Source of the DNA: Hypsibius dujardini
Taxonomy: Eukaryota > Tardigrada > Eutardigrada > Parachela > Hypsibiidae
Assembly (NCBI GenBank): GCA_001579985.1
Contig: LRSR01012840.1
Location: forward strand, 1-30,633
Reading direction: 5' to 3'
Length of the DNA: 30,633 nucleotides
Both the position numbers and the translations under genes were made by a program. The notes below the pieces were generated by a model. The model was not told where the DNA came from and did no database searches. It saw nothing but the letters and a program-made list of their open reading frames with translations. Positions 1 through 13,800 of the stretch are shown in pieces (positions within the stretch are counted from its first letter, which is position 1; every line of letters starts with the position of its first letter).

Positions 1-727
1 AAAAGGTCCTTGACTTTGATGTCTCGACACACGGCGTTGCTGTAGCCCTCCTTGTAGCGGAACCAAATCTTGCGTGCCTTACTGGACCCGCCTGCTTTCG
101 GTGCGGTCGCGGGGCTGTTCTTGCGGTAGCAGTCGTACACGGACCACACCTGAAGCTTCGCGGTGTTGTTCGAATTCGCCTGAGCCCTCGTCGTGGTGGA
201 AGGATTAGCTTTCGACGCTACACCAGCAGGAAGAGCAGGAGCAGGAGCATCCTGTGTTATATCCACCTCCATATTCGCCGGTTCGCCATCATGACCGCCA
301 CTCTTCGTGCCCTCCATCCGCGCGTTTACGTTGATGCGTTGCTGCTGCACCTCCTTCGACACCATCGCTCGAACCGTGGTTGGCATACCGGGGTAGGTGT
401 TCACGCCTAAAACACAAAGAAGACTGTTCGGTACGGGACCAGACTTAACGACAAAAACAGACAGCCAAACAGTTTGACAGACAAATAGACACGCAGAAAG
501 ATGGACATACAATTATGCAGACTGACCGATCCAATGATTGATAGGTAGACAAGCAGATGCGTAGACAGACCAGCCCGATCCGAAGGAAGACAAATGAGTG
601 AAGGTGAGAGACCGGCCAACAAGCAGACAGATCAACCCACAGCGAGGCAGGCAAACAAGACAGACAAATTGATAGACTGACAGACAACCAGACAAACAGT
701 CAGAGATAAATACAGTCAGAGATAAAT

Positions 728-763
<36 letters not shown>

Positions 764-3700
764 GTAGACCAGAGTAGAGACGAGACGGCAAGCAGATGGG
801 CGAACATAAAGTTTCTCCAACTAGAAAAGAGACAGACATCCGTAAACTGGGCATCACTAAAACGCTAAGCACGTAGAAAACACCTGGACTCAAACCCAAA
901 ACCTCAAAGCGCTACAAAAAGCGGCAAAATTAGAACGAGTAAACAGATGAAACCGTTTGTACCATGCCAGGACGCAATGGCATCCAATTGCGGCTCCATC
1001 TTCTCCGTGTGAATCCCCGTCAAGGTTTTCTCTTCCTGATACGACAACCCGTAGGAGATCATCAAATGGACCACCCGTTTCAAATCTAGCCTCTCCGCAT
1101 TGGACAGCAGATGCGTCGTGACGGCCTTCAGTGGCGGTTGTATGATATGTGTCAGAAAAGGGATCACTTCACTCGGCAAGTTTTCCGACTTCGAGGTCCG
1201 TAACAAGGCCGGCGCGAGATCTTTAAGCAGCGCCTTGATGATCTCCTGATTAGCAATGGTTTTCTTGTAGGTTTCGTACTGCGCGGTGGGAAAGGTGAAA
1301 CGGGGTGTCGCAAGGGCAGCTAGGAGGAGATGAATAGCCACAGGGTAAAATGACAGGTAGCCGAGCAGGAACCAGTTCTGGTCTTCGTAGACACAGCGTT
1401 CCATGATGTCGGTGTAAGAACGCCAGTCGGCGCATTCGTGGGCAGTGCGAAGGGACGGATCCTTGTGGTGGATCAACAAGTAGTTCTCGAAGAGGCCGTT
1501 GACAATCTTCTCCATTTCGCCCAGCTGAACCATTTCTAGGATTGTTCCAATCCGATCGGATGGTGAAAGCCCGCTAAAAACAAAAAAGTCGTATCAATAC
1601 TCGTTATATCTAAAAATAGAGGTACCTGAGCTGGTCATATCTGTAAAGAGATGTCTATACCCAGTACTACATATGTGCCTGCCTGCCTGTCTGTCTGTCT
1701 GTCTGTCTGTATGTCTGTCTGTCTGTCTGTCTGTCTGCCCGTCTGTGTCTGTTTGTCTGTCTGTCTGCCTGCCCGTCTGTGTCTGTCTGTCTGTCTGTCT
1801 GCCTGCCCGTCTGTGTCTGTCTGTCTGAGTAAATTACTGGATGGCTCTCTGCCTGTCTGGATGACTTTCTTACGGCATCTATCTGCCTGCTTGTTTGTCG
1901 CTCTGCCGGCTATCTGTCTACCTTTCGCCATTCTTTTCTATTTGCCTACTATTTTTCTGTCTATCAAAATCTTTATCCGCTTACAGATGTCTGCCTTCCA
2001 ACAGATCTGAAACCTGTTCCAACGCCATTACCTTTTAGTATGCAACGGCCCGGTCCGTGTATCCGATCCCTTGTAGCCGCTCGGCAGTCGAAAAATATCC
2101 TCCCAGATTTGCAACAGCTGCTTCCGCTGATCCTTACAGCCCATCGTTGCCTTCGCGACATCTTGCATGTGCAACCGCTTCCCCGGCACCGATGCGAACT
2201 GCAGACTGTTCAGGCAGGTGCGAATGTCGTCGTCCGATTTCTCGCACAAGCTATACAGCACGGCGGAGTCCGCCTGAACCGCCAAGTGCTTGCAGATGTC
2301 GCTCAGTCGACCGGTCAACCGCTCACGGTTGATGGAGGGGAAGCGCAGGATCATGGTGCACTGTCGGAGGGTGCGGAGCGCCGGCACGTACAGGTCGTTG
2401 CAGATGCAGATGATCGGACGCCACAAGCCGATTTTCTTCTTTTTCTTGCCCTCGGTGGCTTTGGCTTCACCTTTCAACAGGCAGACTAGATATTCGACGG
2501 TGTTACCGGGTGCTCCGTCGATTTCGTCGATTATCAGACACTTTGGTCGGTCCGGCCGTTCCCCACCTATTGCACACAAACGAGTTGAACTCGATGCCTT
2601 TATTGAACAGAACTGAACTGAAGAACTGAATGGATGGCCTAACAACTTCAGCACAAACCCCTTTTCTGTTGATGCCCATCGACAAATAAAACGGCGTTAA
2701 AATATTGTTAATTAAATATGTTTCGAAAATCCGCGTGTTAACTTTGATAATTAAAATAAGTAATTTGCTGTTGTTTCTCAACTTAAACCAAAACTTTAGC
2801 TAAAAACGTTACAGGGTCCACATTGGCGAAATATATTTAAACTTCCTCATAAATATAGGTCTGTTAAAAAACATATAAAGTGAAGTTGTTTCAACTTGCA
2901 ACGATTGAAAATCGTTTCATCCCAAGTCAAGCGAAATTCAAGCGAAATCAAGAATCAAGAAATCAAGCAATATTACCTTCTACGAACTGATTGACTACAC
3001 TCCCGTTCATCACGGTAGCCTCCACACGACTGCGGAAAACCTCCAACGCCCGGTCATCACTCGCATTGATCTCCATCGGCTCGTAGCCGGCGTGTCGCGC
3101 AATCACCTGCGCCAAGGAGGTCTTCCCCAGGCCCGGCGGCCCACACAACAGCGCCGCCTTGAACCGTGGCCGCTTGTCCGCGTCCACGGTGAAGCAAAAG
3201 TCCGAGACACCGCCGTACTTGCGCCGGTCATAGACCGGCTTGTCGTCGCGCTTCTTTCGCTTCCCGTAGTCTTTGTACGGGTTGAGGAAAGCGGCCTCCT
3301 TCTTGAACACCACCGCGTCCCACAGCTTCAGCCAATGCAGCAGGCAGCGGTTGACGCCCTCATCCGACAGCAAGTCCATGTATCGTTCTGGCCGGTACTT
3401 TTCCACCCACATATTCTTGAATTCAACCTGTAAACTCTCGACCGGTCCGGTCACGGAATCAACCGGCAACTCGGCATCGATCTCCATTTGCTGACGTGTG
3501 GCGAGAAGGAGGTTGGCAAACTGCCGGCTCGACTGGTGGCTGGTGATGGTGACTGCGGTGGTGGAGGCGAACTCGTTGACCAACTCTTTCCGCCAATTGG
3601 CCGGTTTCAAGCGAAGAAAAAAATTTGTTCCTCCGGATAAGACGGGAATTTGAGGCAGCGTTTTTGAAGCGACACGCCAAACGCGGAGGCGACTGGTCAC

Positions 3701-4673
3701 GGGTGTCGGTGGGAGCGGTCGTGCTGGAGACGCCTCTCGCCTATAGCCGCTGGGTCGCTGTGGCGGCTGGGCTCGTGGCAAACTTTCAGGCTCAAATGCT
3801 TCAGAAAGCTGCTGGTGAGTGACTTCGGGAATTGCTGGAGGATTCGCCATGGTTCGGTGAGGAATGACTGGAACGTCAGGAACGGCTAAGTCTGCAGGTG
3901 CCGTCGGCGGCAGGGAGAACAGAGCGCGAGCTACGCTTGGTTTCTTGTGCCCGTTCTCTAACGCTGGCGCCAGTGAATGTTCTGAAAAAGTGAGGGGGAT
4001 TAAACAATGAAAAGGAAGTACATGACCAAATCGGAAACTAACAAAACTATCAATCAATCAATCTATGTACGAGTGATGATTGCCTGATAATGATCAGTAT
4101 TTACAGAGTACATGAAAATTAGTTTATTTTCTTCAATCCACATCGAAACGTTCCCATTACAATCGAATAATAAGTAGAATAAAAACTTTACTCATTCAAA
4201 GACTCGTTGAAAAACAAGGTCGCTGACCATCTCCCGAAATGATCGATCAAACACGAAGACCAAGAAAGAGATGAATTAGCACAAGATTAACCGCAATCGA
4301 TCAATCAAGCAGTAAATAGTGTGAAAACTTTTTGACAACTGGGAGAGCAAGGAAATGCACTTTTCACACCTGATTTGTCCATTTTTTCCAGACTTTCCTC
4401 CTCCAATCCGGGATAATAAATGTCGCCAGAAAATAAACCTACAGTCGGATCACGCTCAACAGGCGTGGTAGAATGGGAAATTCGAGGTGGAATCGGTGGA
4501 GCGGCAGCAGCTGAAGAAATGCCCATGTTGGTCATGAATGAATCCAGTCCCACTGCTCCTGTTTTGTTTTTCTTTTTGACGGGCCGGGCGACCACGGGTT
4601 CATCATTTGCCTCCTCATCGGAAAAATCTGGCCAATCATCCCAGGGAGAATCTTCTTTTGTTACAGCGGGCAT
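1..4673 (-). CDS. CHTF18: CTF18, large subunit of the CTF18-RFC clamp loader (3' end beyond window)
   Basis: AAA+ ATPase of the alternative RFC complex (with DCC1, CTF8 and RFC2-5) that loads or unloads PCNA in replication and supports sister-chromatid cohesion; nuclear. Exons on the minus strand are 4673-4370, 3981-2977, 2566-2032, 1573-963 and 406-1, with phases matching at every junction. About 953 aa are visible, close to the human length, so only the last few residues are missing. Seen: an acidic N-terminus starting MPAVTKEDSPWDDW; the conserved WVEKYRPERYMDLLSDE segment near residue 294; Walker A GPPGLGKT at about 383-390; INASDDR; Walker B DEID at about 450-453, just after an exon junction; the sensor-like ICICND; and the family C-terminal KIWFRYKEG. 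The ATG at 4673 is the first in the first recognisable exon. It is head-to-head with CPSF1. The identity is firm; the poorly conserved N-terminus and its first intron are less certain. Confidence 0.93.
407..962 (-). repeat. CTF18 intron with GACA/TGTC microsatellite
   Basis: This 556-bp intron is bounded by a minus-strand GTACAA donor at 962 and a TTTTAG acceptor at 407. On the plus strand about 440-780 is degenerate GACA/CAGA sequence, purest near 730-765. The Cys/Leu/Ser-rich ORFs that cross it are translations of the repeat. Confidence 0.8.
1675..1850 (+). repeat. TCTG microsatellite in a CTF18 intron
   Basis: Tandem TCTG/CCTG tetranucleotides lie inside the CTF18 intron 1574-2031. The tract is interrupted by short TGTGTCTG variants. 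Read in the sense (minus) direction it is CAGA-rich. It is stop-free by composition and not coding. Confidence 0.9.
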
Positions 4674-5673
4674 TTTTCACAATATTTATCGTTCAAGGAA
4701 CACAGAACTGATAATTCCAGATGCAAATCCAATATACATAAATGAATATGCTTTTTTAAACTGCCTCCATAAGTTGAAACAAATCGCAATCAGAGTAATA
4801 GAAAGACAAGAGAAAATTACGTGGAGTGGAAAATGAGTGGAGTGAAAATAAGGTGCATAAATGTATGTAAACAAAAAGTGGCGGTGATGAAGTGAGTTTT
4901 CATTGTGTCCGCTCCGTTCCGCTTGAAAGTAAGCTAATCTCCGCTCCGCTTCGCTGCCCGCGCAAGTCGCAAAACTTTTCCAGGAGTCAGAACTTTCATT
5001 CAGACATTTTATGTTCGATGTTGGCATATTGCTTTATTCTGTCACATTCCTCTCCCATATTATATCATTATTTGATGCCATTGGAAGGCTCGCGGAAAGC
5101 CAGATTTTACTCGACCTTTCTGTGAGGAATGGTTCGCCAGAAATACCGGTAAGCAATTGTCAACCAATCAATCAATCAATCAATCAATGAAAGTATCAAT
5201 GTAATACGCATATGATTGCCAATCATGCAATCAACCGCATTTCCAATTGGGAACACTCTGCCTTCGGACTAGTGCTAGGCATACGAACTGTGAAATGATG
5301 TCAGTTTTATTTTGGTTTTGAGTTTTACGATCGAATTTTTCATCTCGGATTGTGAACCGATATTTTCGTCACGAGCTCTTTGAAAAGAAGCTCCGTGGTA
5401 TTAGTAAATAACATTAGGCGCTCTCCTCCCACCGTTAACGCAGTTTCCTCACGTTTGACACGCGAGGAAATTGTCTAATTCGTACCACTGGACTATTTTA
5501 TTTTCATCATTCAGCCTTTTCCGCACAGCCTGTTTCGTCAACTTCTCATATGTCTTTCTTGTTGGTAAGTGCAATTTCTGCAATCATAAGAAATTTTCAG
5601 TTGGGAAAGAAATGAAATTGAGTGTTATTCCCCTGTAGCGTGAATCGAATTGAGTAGCCGGCCAATTGAATAA
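4674..5673. promoter_or_regulatory. Head-to-head spacer between CTF18 and CPSF1
   Basis: The two start codons (4673 minus, 5674 plus) are 1000 bp apart and point away from each other, so both promoters and 5' UTRs must lie here or in unseen upstream exons. The stretch holds a short CAAT tetranucleotide run at about 5163-5188 and otherwise ordinary unique AT-rich sequence. I see no clear core promoter motif and no convincing ORF. That it is a shared bidirectional promoter is inference from the layout. Confidence 0.5.
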
Positions 5674-7813
5674 ATGGCGTGCGGTATCGTCAAATTTCTG
5701 CTTCCTCCGACGGCCATCCACTCGGCCGTCTACTGCCATTTCTTCAACAAACGGGAGAAATGTTTGGTGGTCGCGGGCCTCAATTTTATTCAGGTGTACC
5801 GGCTCAATGTGGTGCATTCCTCACTGCCGGTCGCGAATGCCGACGTCAACATGGAGGACGTTTCCGCCGTAACAGCGCCCCCGGCAGCCCCGACGTCGAC
5901 TGCGCGACCCTCCTCGCCCGCTTTCGATGATGAGGATGATTTGTACGGACCCAGCAAAAATGTGGAACCACCAAAACTGACAGCACCAGAGGTGAGAAAT
6001 GAGATTCGGGTTGACGGCAGAGTTAACGAGTGGGCCGGCAGTTGATTGATGACTTGTCAGGGTGTTTGTTTACTGTTAAAAACCTATTGATTGATCAATC
6101 AATCAATTAATCGATCGATCAATTCAGTGATTAATCAATCAATTCCTTGATTTTTATTTTACTGCTTGAATGGACGGTTGGACTGATTCGTGATTCAACT
6201 TATTGCTCTCGCTTCAGCTAGATATTTCTTTCGATTAAACAAATATATAAATATAATTCGAAGAATGTGAATAATATTATGTATTTGCATAAGTAGCAGC
6301 TTTTATTTGGTAACTTTCAATAAACTAATGCGACTGATAATTTAAAGTCAAATTATGGTTTTTCCGCCAGATTGAAATTTTGCGGTTGATTCAATTGGTT
6401 TTGTTCCCGTGTCAGGTGAAAATTGTCACCACGTTCCCGTTAGTCTCGGCGGAAAACATTCGGCTGGAATGTGTCGCGTCCTTCGAGCTCTTCGGCACCA
6501 TCACCGACCTCAAATCCGCCACCATGGGCACCTCCAACCGCGACGTCCTCCTCCTGTCCTTCACGGACGCCAAACTGTCCGTCGTGCAATACGACCCCGT
6601 CGTCAACGACCTCCGCTCCATCTCCCTGCACGACTACGAAGCGGCAAAGTACAGCGACGAAATGCCGACTAATTTGGGCGCGGCGAAACCGTGCATGGCG
6701 GTGGATCCGGAAAACCGGTGCGCCGTGATGCGGCTCTACCGGACGCATCTGCTGGTGGTGCCGTTCGTCCACCCGCCCGCACGGTCGGACAATTCGTTGA
6801 ACGGCCCGAAACCGGCGACGCAGTTGAAGTCGTTTGCGTTGAATTTGAAGCGTATCAAGGATGAGACAGCCGAGTTCATTCAGGACATTCAGATGCTGCC
6901 GGGGTAAGTTCACTGCTTCTAATTCCCCCTTGTCTCCGTTCCGTTTCCATTCCGATCAAGTCAGAGTACATTGAATTTTGATTGTGAAACTCGAATCGAA
7001 ATTTTCTCTTCGTGAAAAGATTGAACTCTTCCTTTTTCGAATATGTTTTGTGTGTAGTAACAAGACATTGTTCTTTTCAGAAAATTCTCAGAATTTAATG
7101 AAAAACAATTCATGAAACGAAACTCGGCTCTGTTCCTCAGTCTCACTCGGGCTAATGCTTTTAACTTTCACCTTTTAGATATCTGGAACCAACGGTTGCC
7201 GTCCTGATTCACCGCAGCCTCTCCTTCGCCGGCCGGATCGCCGTCAGTGCGGACACTTGTTACGTCGCGGCCATCTCCCTCAACACCCACGAGAAGACCT
7301 ACCACCTCATCTGGAGCTGCACCGGCCTGCCCTACAATTCGCACTACCTGCGCAATGTCCCACGGCCGATCGGCGGACTGCTCGTGGTCTCCACCAGTTC
7401 CATCATCTACGTCCAGCAGGGTGTCCAGTCGCATGGCGTGTCTGTGAACAGCCTGGCGGTCGGCGGCGCCCGGTTCTCCCTCAAACCGGTGCCAAACGTG
7501 GTGGCTGTGCTGGACGGGTCGCAGTGTACCTTTTTCGAGCCCGAGCGGTTGCTGTTGGCCTTACGGAATGGAACGGCCTTCGTGGTGACGTTGGTGTATG
7601 ATAGTGCGACGCGAAATATCCGCGATTTTCACTGGCAGCAGGTGCTGGTCAATCGCTATGTCTCTTGCATCACTCACTTGGAAGGTTCGTTTATCGAAAA
7701 TATTCATTACAGATACACAGGCAGACGGAAAAACAGACGGACAGACAGACAGACTGCACAGACAGACAGACACACAGACACACAGACACACAGACACACA
7801 GACACACAGACAC

Positions 7814-7857
<44 letters not shown>

Positions 7858-10800
7858 ACAGGCAGGCAGGCAGACAGGCAGGCAGACAGGCAGGCGGACG
7901 GACGGACGGACGGACAGAAAAAGGAAACCGTACAGTAAAGTCGTCCTTGTACTATCAAACTGTTTTTCTACTTACACTTACAGTACAGCTCAATGTGTTA
8001 CTATATTCCGTAGGGGGTTACATTTTCACCGGTGGGAAAATGAGCGATTCCTACCTCTACTCCTACCTCACCAGCCAGTGGATCGAAGCAGACGGTGCAT
8101 ACCTCGACGGCGATCCTAATGCCGCGGCCCATCAGCGAAGCCTCCTGCCAAAGAAGCCACTCCTCGATCGCATCGAAGACGACTTTATCTACGGTCCCGA
8201 AGCCCACGTAACCATCGTGACGTCCCTCAAAAAGTACCACTTCATCGCCTGCGACAGCATTCTCAACGTCGGACCGTGCCGCACCACAGCGGTCGGAGAA
8301 CCGATCAACACTCTGGAAGACTTCACCAGGACGCCGGACAAGGTATGTCTGTCTTGGCTACCTGAAATATTAATCAGAATAAGCGGCGTTTGATTTTAAC
8401 GAACACATTTTTGTTTTATTAAATACATCTTTATTGTGTATTTACTAACGCGCGAAAGAGAACTGCTAGAGGTGCGAGATCGAAAATATCAAGGCTGCGT
8501 AATACCTCACTAGAATGAATACAGAATATTACAGATTCATATCTCAAAACACATACTGGTATAATGATTTGCAACCGCAAAAATTTAGGATACCTATTTT
8601 AGGACGCGGATCTGGTGACGTCCAGCGGCTACGAAAACGACTCGTACGTGTGTGCCATGCATCGCACCATCCGTCCGGACGTGGTGGCCTCCTTTGACCT
8701 GCACGGCGCGGAGAACATCTGGACACTCAGGAGCAGCGGCGCCACCTACCACGAGTACGTCGTGATCACGACCGTGGGCCGGACCGCGGTATTTCAGAGT
8801 GGGGAGGAAATCTCCGAGGATGTTGAGCATCCCTTTCGGGTGGATGAGCGGACCATTTTCTGCGGCCTGATCAACGACGGCCGGACACCGGTCCAGGTGA
8901 CGCGGTTTCATGTGAGGATTGCATGTGCGGCGGCGGACAGTGGGGCTGTCGTGACGGAGCTGGAGCTGGCGGAGGGAGAGGAGATTGCCTTTGCCACGGA
9001 GGGTGGTGGGAACCGGCTGGCGGTGTTGACGACCTTGGGGAAGCTGTGGCTGTTTGAATGGCACTCTGCAACAGGTGAGAGATCTCATTTCGAAGTTTGA
9101 GAATGGGACTGAAATATTTCCTTAGCTGAGGTTTTGATAATGATGTAATAATATTTTGTAATTTAATACTTTATTTTTATATTTTTACATTTTATATTTT
9201 AATAATTTAATAATGGAGCTTATATTATGGGCTGTTTGATTGATTGTTTGATTGAAGCAGAATTTAGTTGAAGAATTGAGACATTTCAAGCCGATTGGAG
9301 TGTTAGTACGCAATGGAGTTTTGGACAGCCTTGCAGGAAGAAGGGTTGATCGACAGAGAAATCGGTGCTTGTAAGAACTTGGGATGATCAATTCTGTACT
9401 TCCGACTGGAATTGCAGATTCGCTCATTCCATCCAACCACCGAGAGCTGTCCAACATTGCCGCGGTGAGTTTCTTCACTGATCGCAGCGGCATTTTCACC
9501 AGCAGTCTCCCGCGCGACGTCGGCACCATCGACATGGAAATCGAGCCGGAGAAACCGGTCCTCGAACGGATGGAGTCCATCCCCGAACCGGAGGAAGACG
9601 AGCTGTACGGCCTCTACAGCACGCAAAACGAAAAGTCAGACAACACCCACCGAGAGAAGCGATTCACACGCACTCAAGAGGAGCTCCATCAGTTCCTTCA
9701 GGAAGAGCGCGTCAACGCCATGCTCTACGGCTCGTCCGAGTGGCTGTTGGTGGTCCACCGGGACTCCACCCTGTCCATCTTTAGCCTGCCCGATCTCATG
9801 GTCGTCTTCGAGGCCAGCTCGATCCTCCACGCGCCGCGTGTCATTCACGACGTCCGGGCGTTGGATCAGCTGTCGGTGCCGCCGGAGCTGATTGATTCGG
9901 CGTGCGCGGACATGCGGATCCGCGAGGTGCTGCTGTTGGGCCTGGGCTCCCGGGGGACGCAGCCGTATCTGTTTGTGGTGATCAACGAGGACATTCACGT
10001 GTACCACGCCGTGCCGTTCCACTACGGACGGGATGGGGCGCGGTTGAGGATTTCCTTCTCCAAGGTGAAGCATGAGATGCTGACGCGGGAGAGGCGGCTG
10101 AAACGGCAGAAACTCCCGAAGGAGCACATGGAGGTGGATGATCGGCTGGCGAAACGACACTTGAGACCGTTTCACGGTAAGCTGATGAACGTGTGAGAGT
10201 TCTGCAGAGATAGCGAATCGTCCAAATAAGAAGACAAATTATTAGCGCAGATTTTTTAGCGGAAAACGGTTTTAATTAAATTACGCTTTGAAATAGGCGA
10301 AAATTAGGTTTTGTAAATGTCCCTTTTAGATTTTATGTATTTCATTTATTATATTTTAGTTAAGATTGAAGTTAGGTTTTGAAGTAGAGGAAAAGTAGGT
10401 TTTGCGATCGTGTTTGATCTGCTGAGATCCGCTTGTTCAGGCCGACTGAATTTCACTTCTAAGTTCAGTCGACTTTGAAAAGATTTAATCAATGAGACGT
10501 GTGATTTTAATTCCATTTGCTCCGAAATTAATTGTCGAAGCAGGGCTTTTTTTGAATTATTTTATGAGTTTAAAATGATATTATTAATTCTATAACAATT
10601 ACCTGAGAAAAGCCCATCTAACCAGCAAGTGGATACGGTTCTTGGCTTTTCACTTCGGGTTAAACATTTACCTTTTAGTTATCTTTGAAAATGATTAAGA
10701 AAAGATTATCTTTAAGGTCTTTAGTATTAAGTTGAAAAAAATACGCTTTGCCACGTTGCAGTTTTTATTTTTAATGGAAATCCTCTTTGGGATGCTGTCA

Positions 10801-13800
10801 TAATTTTCGTTGAAGTTTAGGGCGGTTTAAAAAGGGATAAATTAAATTTAAAAATTGATAAATTAAATTTAAAAAGGGATAAATTAAATTTAAAAAGGGA
10901 TAAATTAAATTTAAAAAGGGATAAATTAAATTTAAAAATTGATAAATTAAATACAGTTGTGAATTTCGAAATTAGAACTTTGCTTGTCGTTGCAGACATC
11001 GGAGGGTATTCTGGGGTGTTTCTCTGCTTCCCCTACTCCTTCTTCGTGATGGCCACCGACCGGAATGTCCTGCGATTCCACCCGATGGTGGTGGACGGCC
11101 CGATCAAAGCCTTCGCCGAGTTCAGCAACGCCAGCTGTGCCGCGGGATTCGTCTACTACAACTCCCGCAAGCAGATTCGCGTCGCCCAGCTGGAACCCGG
11201 CTGGAACTACGACTTCAACTGGCCGATGACGAAGATCCGCGTGCCCGGCACCGTCCACCACCTCTCCTATCATCTCGAGTGCAAGGCCTACGTGGTCTGC
11301 TCGTCGCTCTTCTACCCCGAGAAACGGATGATCATTGGCGGGGTGGACAACGTCGAGGAAGAAGTGGTGGAGCGCGATCCGCGCTTTGTCTATCCACAGG
11401 TATACAGTCAACGACAAGATTGAGTACACTGAAGGGTCCGGGGAATGGGCAAAAGGGGCGGAGCAGGGGGTGGTTTTCAACCAATCGAACAATCAACCAC
11501 CTGATCACCCCCTGCCCCGCCCATTTTGCTCATAGCCCGGACCTTCCGGTGTACTCGATCTTGTTGATTTATCAATGGGAATGGCATTGAAAGGGGCGGG
11601 GCATAGATATCCGTTTGATTTGATTGGAGCTTCAAGTTGACCTTGGTTTTACTGTACGCTCCGGATCTCAAGGGTCGATTTTAGGTCCGACCCGAAAAAC
11701 ACGTTCCGTCGCTCGCTTGGTTGTTCATTCAGATTCACTTAAACTTTATTGACTTGAAAATTTTGAAACCGAAATCAGCATTTCAATCAAGCACAGTAGC
11801 AAACCCTGTCAGGCAAAAACCAACGGGCCAAATCAAGCAAGGTAGCAAAGCCTGTCAGGCAAAAACCAATTTTGAAACCAAAATCAATTCAATCAAGCAA
11901 GGTAGCGAACCCTGTCAGGCAAAAACCAACGGGCCAATCACGGACAAGTGAACGGAATTGAACGATCCTCTGAAGCTTGATGGGAATCAACGGGGTGGGG
12001 CATAATTGACCCTTGAGAACGAGAGCGTACATTACATTCTACTAGGGCGGTGGGGGGGGGTGATTTGAGAGTGTGAACGAAATTAAAGCTTATTTGATTT
12101 GATTTGATTATAAAGATGCACAATTTTGAATTAAATTTTTCCTGTATTAAATCCCCGTAAAGATTTTCCCTAGAAAATAGCCTAATCATCACCGTGGATC
12201 TTTTTCATAAAATTTCTATTCACAAAAAATTGTTAAAAAAATCCAGGTTGAAAATAGGCTGATCGTTTCGTGAATTTTTTACGATGAAAATAGTAAAAAT
12301 TCCTTTGAATAACCGCTTGAGAATTTTAAAATGTTTGAAATCCGCTTGGGATTTTGAAACTCTGAAATCCGCTTGAGATTTTGAAACTCTGAAATCCGCT
12401 TGGGATTTTGAAACGGCAAATATTGATTAAGCCTTAACAAAATTCTGACTCCAAAGTCGCGCTGATTTCAAAACGCAGACCCGATTGTAATTTGATGTGA
12501 TTGTGTGTGTGCAGGCGCCACGCTTCTCCCTGCACCTCATCACACCGGATGAGTGGCAACTGGTGCCGGAAGTGAGCTATCAGTTGCCGGACTTCGAGCA
12601 CATCACCGGGATGAAGGTGTTGGCCCTGCGGAACGGCACGGAAACCGGGATGAAGGAGTACGTGGTGATGGCCTCCAACATGTCCTACGGGGAGGACGTG
12701 CAGAGTCGCGGCCGCTTGATCCTGATTGACGTGCTGGACTTGATTCCGGAGCCGGATAAACCGCTGACGCGCTTCAAGATGAAGGAGATTTACGCGGAGG
12801 AGCAGAAGGGCCCGGTCACGGCGATCTGCGGCGTGAACGGCTACATTGTCAGCGCGATCGGCCAGAAGGTAGTAAGGGAAGACATTTTTTTTTTATTCCG
12901 GCAGGCACGGGTGATTTTGATTCCGATGAACATGAAATTCTTTCGTACAGAATTTATTAACGAATTCAGCAAGCAAGTTCTTTGTTTTGTCGGCGGAAGA
13001 TTTGATCATTTCGAGCCGGTATCTTGTTCTTGTTCACGATCGATTGATTGATTGATCACTTCATTTAGATTTGTCGGTTCGAAATCTTGTGCAAAAAAAA
13101 GAGATAAAAAGTTGACGCATAATTTTGCTCCAATTAATTTTAAGTAAATGACAACCGCAGATCTCAAGCTTGAAGGAAGTACCGGCAACGAGTTTTCAAA
13201 AATCTTATTGCTTCGTCTGGTATTGACAAACAATTTCACGTCAGTCAGAATTTCAAGTACGAGGTAAAGGCCGTTAACCAGGCCGCTTTTAGAAATCGTA
13301 ACTTAACCAGGCCGGTTTTTTTCAACGTTGATTTCCCGGCGCTGCAGTGCTGCCATGCCATAACAGATAGCTTGAAAACATTCAGAAGAATTCTCTAACC
13401 CATTTTAGTTCGTTCCTAAGCCTCACGGCTCGAATTTGAGTCCAAAATAAGGAAGAGAAGAATCTCAATGGAGAAGTGTGGAAGTAGTCCGGTAGAGGCG
13501 CCACTTCGGTTCCATCTCTTTGGGTTGACTTCGCAAAAACGACTTATGCGCCACCTGTTGGCCTGCCGGCCTGGTTAAGTTACGATTTCTAAAAGCGGCC
13601 TGGTTAACGGCCTTTACCTCGTACCGCTTTTAAGCCGATGGAAGATTTCACTTTTCCACGCTTCCCGCGAGAAGTATTTCAATGCAAAATTTCGTACAAC
13701 TTAAGAATATTTGGGCTTCGTATTTTGCAGATTTTCATCTGGACTTTGAAAGGCGCCACTCTGGTGGGCGTGGCGTTCCTGGACACGCAAATCTACGTCC

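Noticed and set aside
407-899. Cys/Leu/Ser-rich ORFs on the minus strand
   Set aside because: They arise from GACA/TGTC microsatellite sequence inside a CTF18 intron with good splice sites on both sides.
7685-8013. CPSF1 exon 3 continuing through the CAGA repeat into exon 4
   Set aside because: The forward frame stays open only because of the repeat; splicing GAAG|GTTCGT to CGTAG|GGGG restores the conserved family sequence without insertion.
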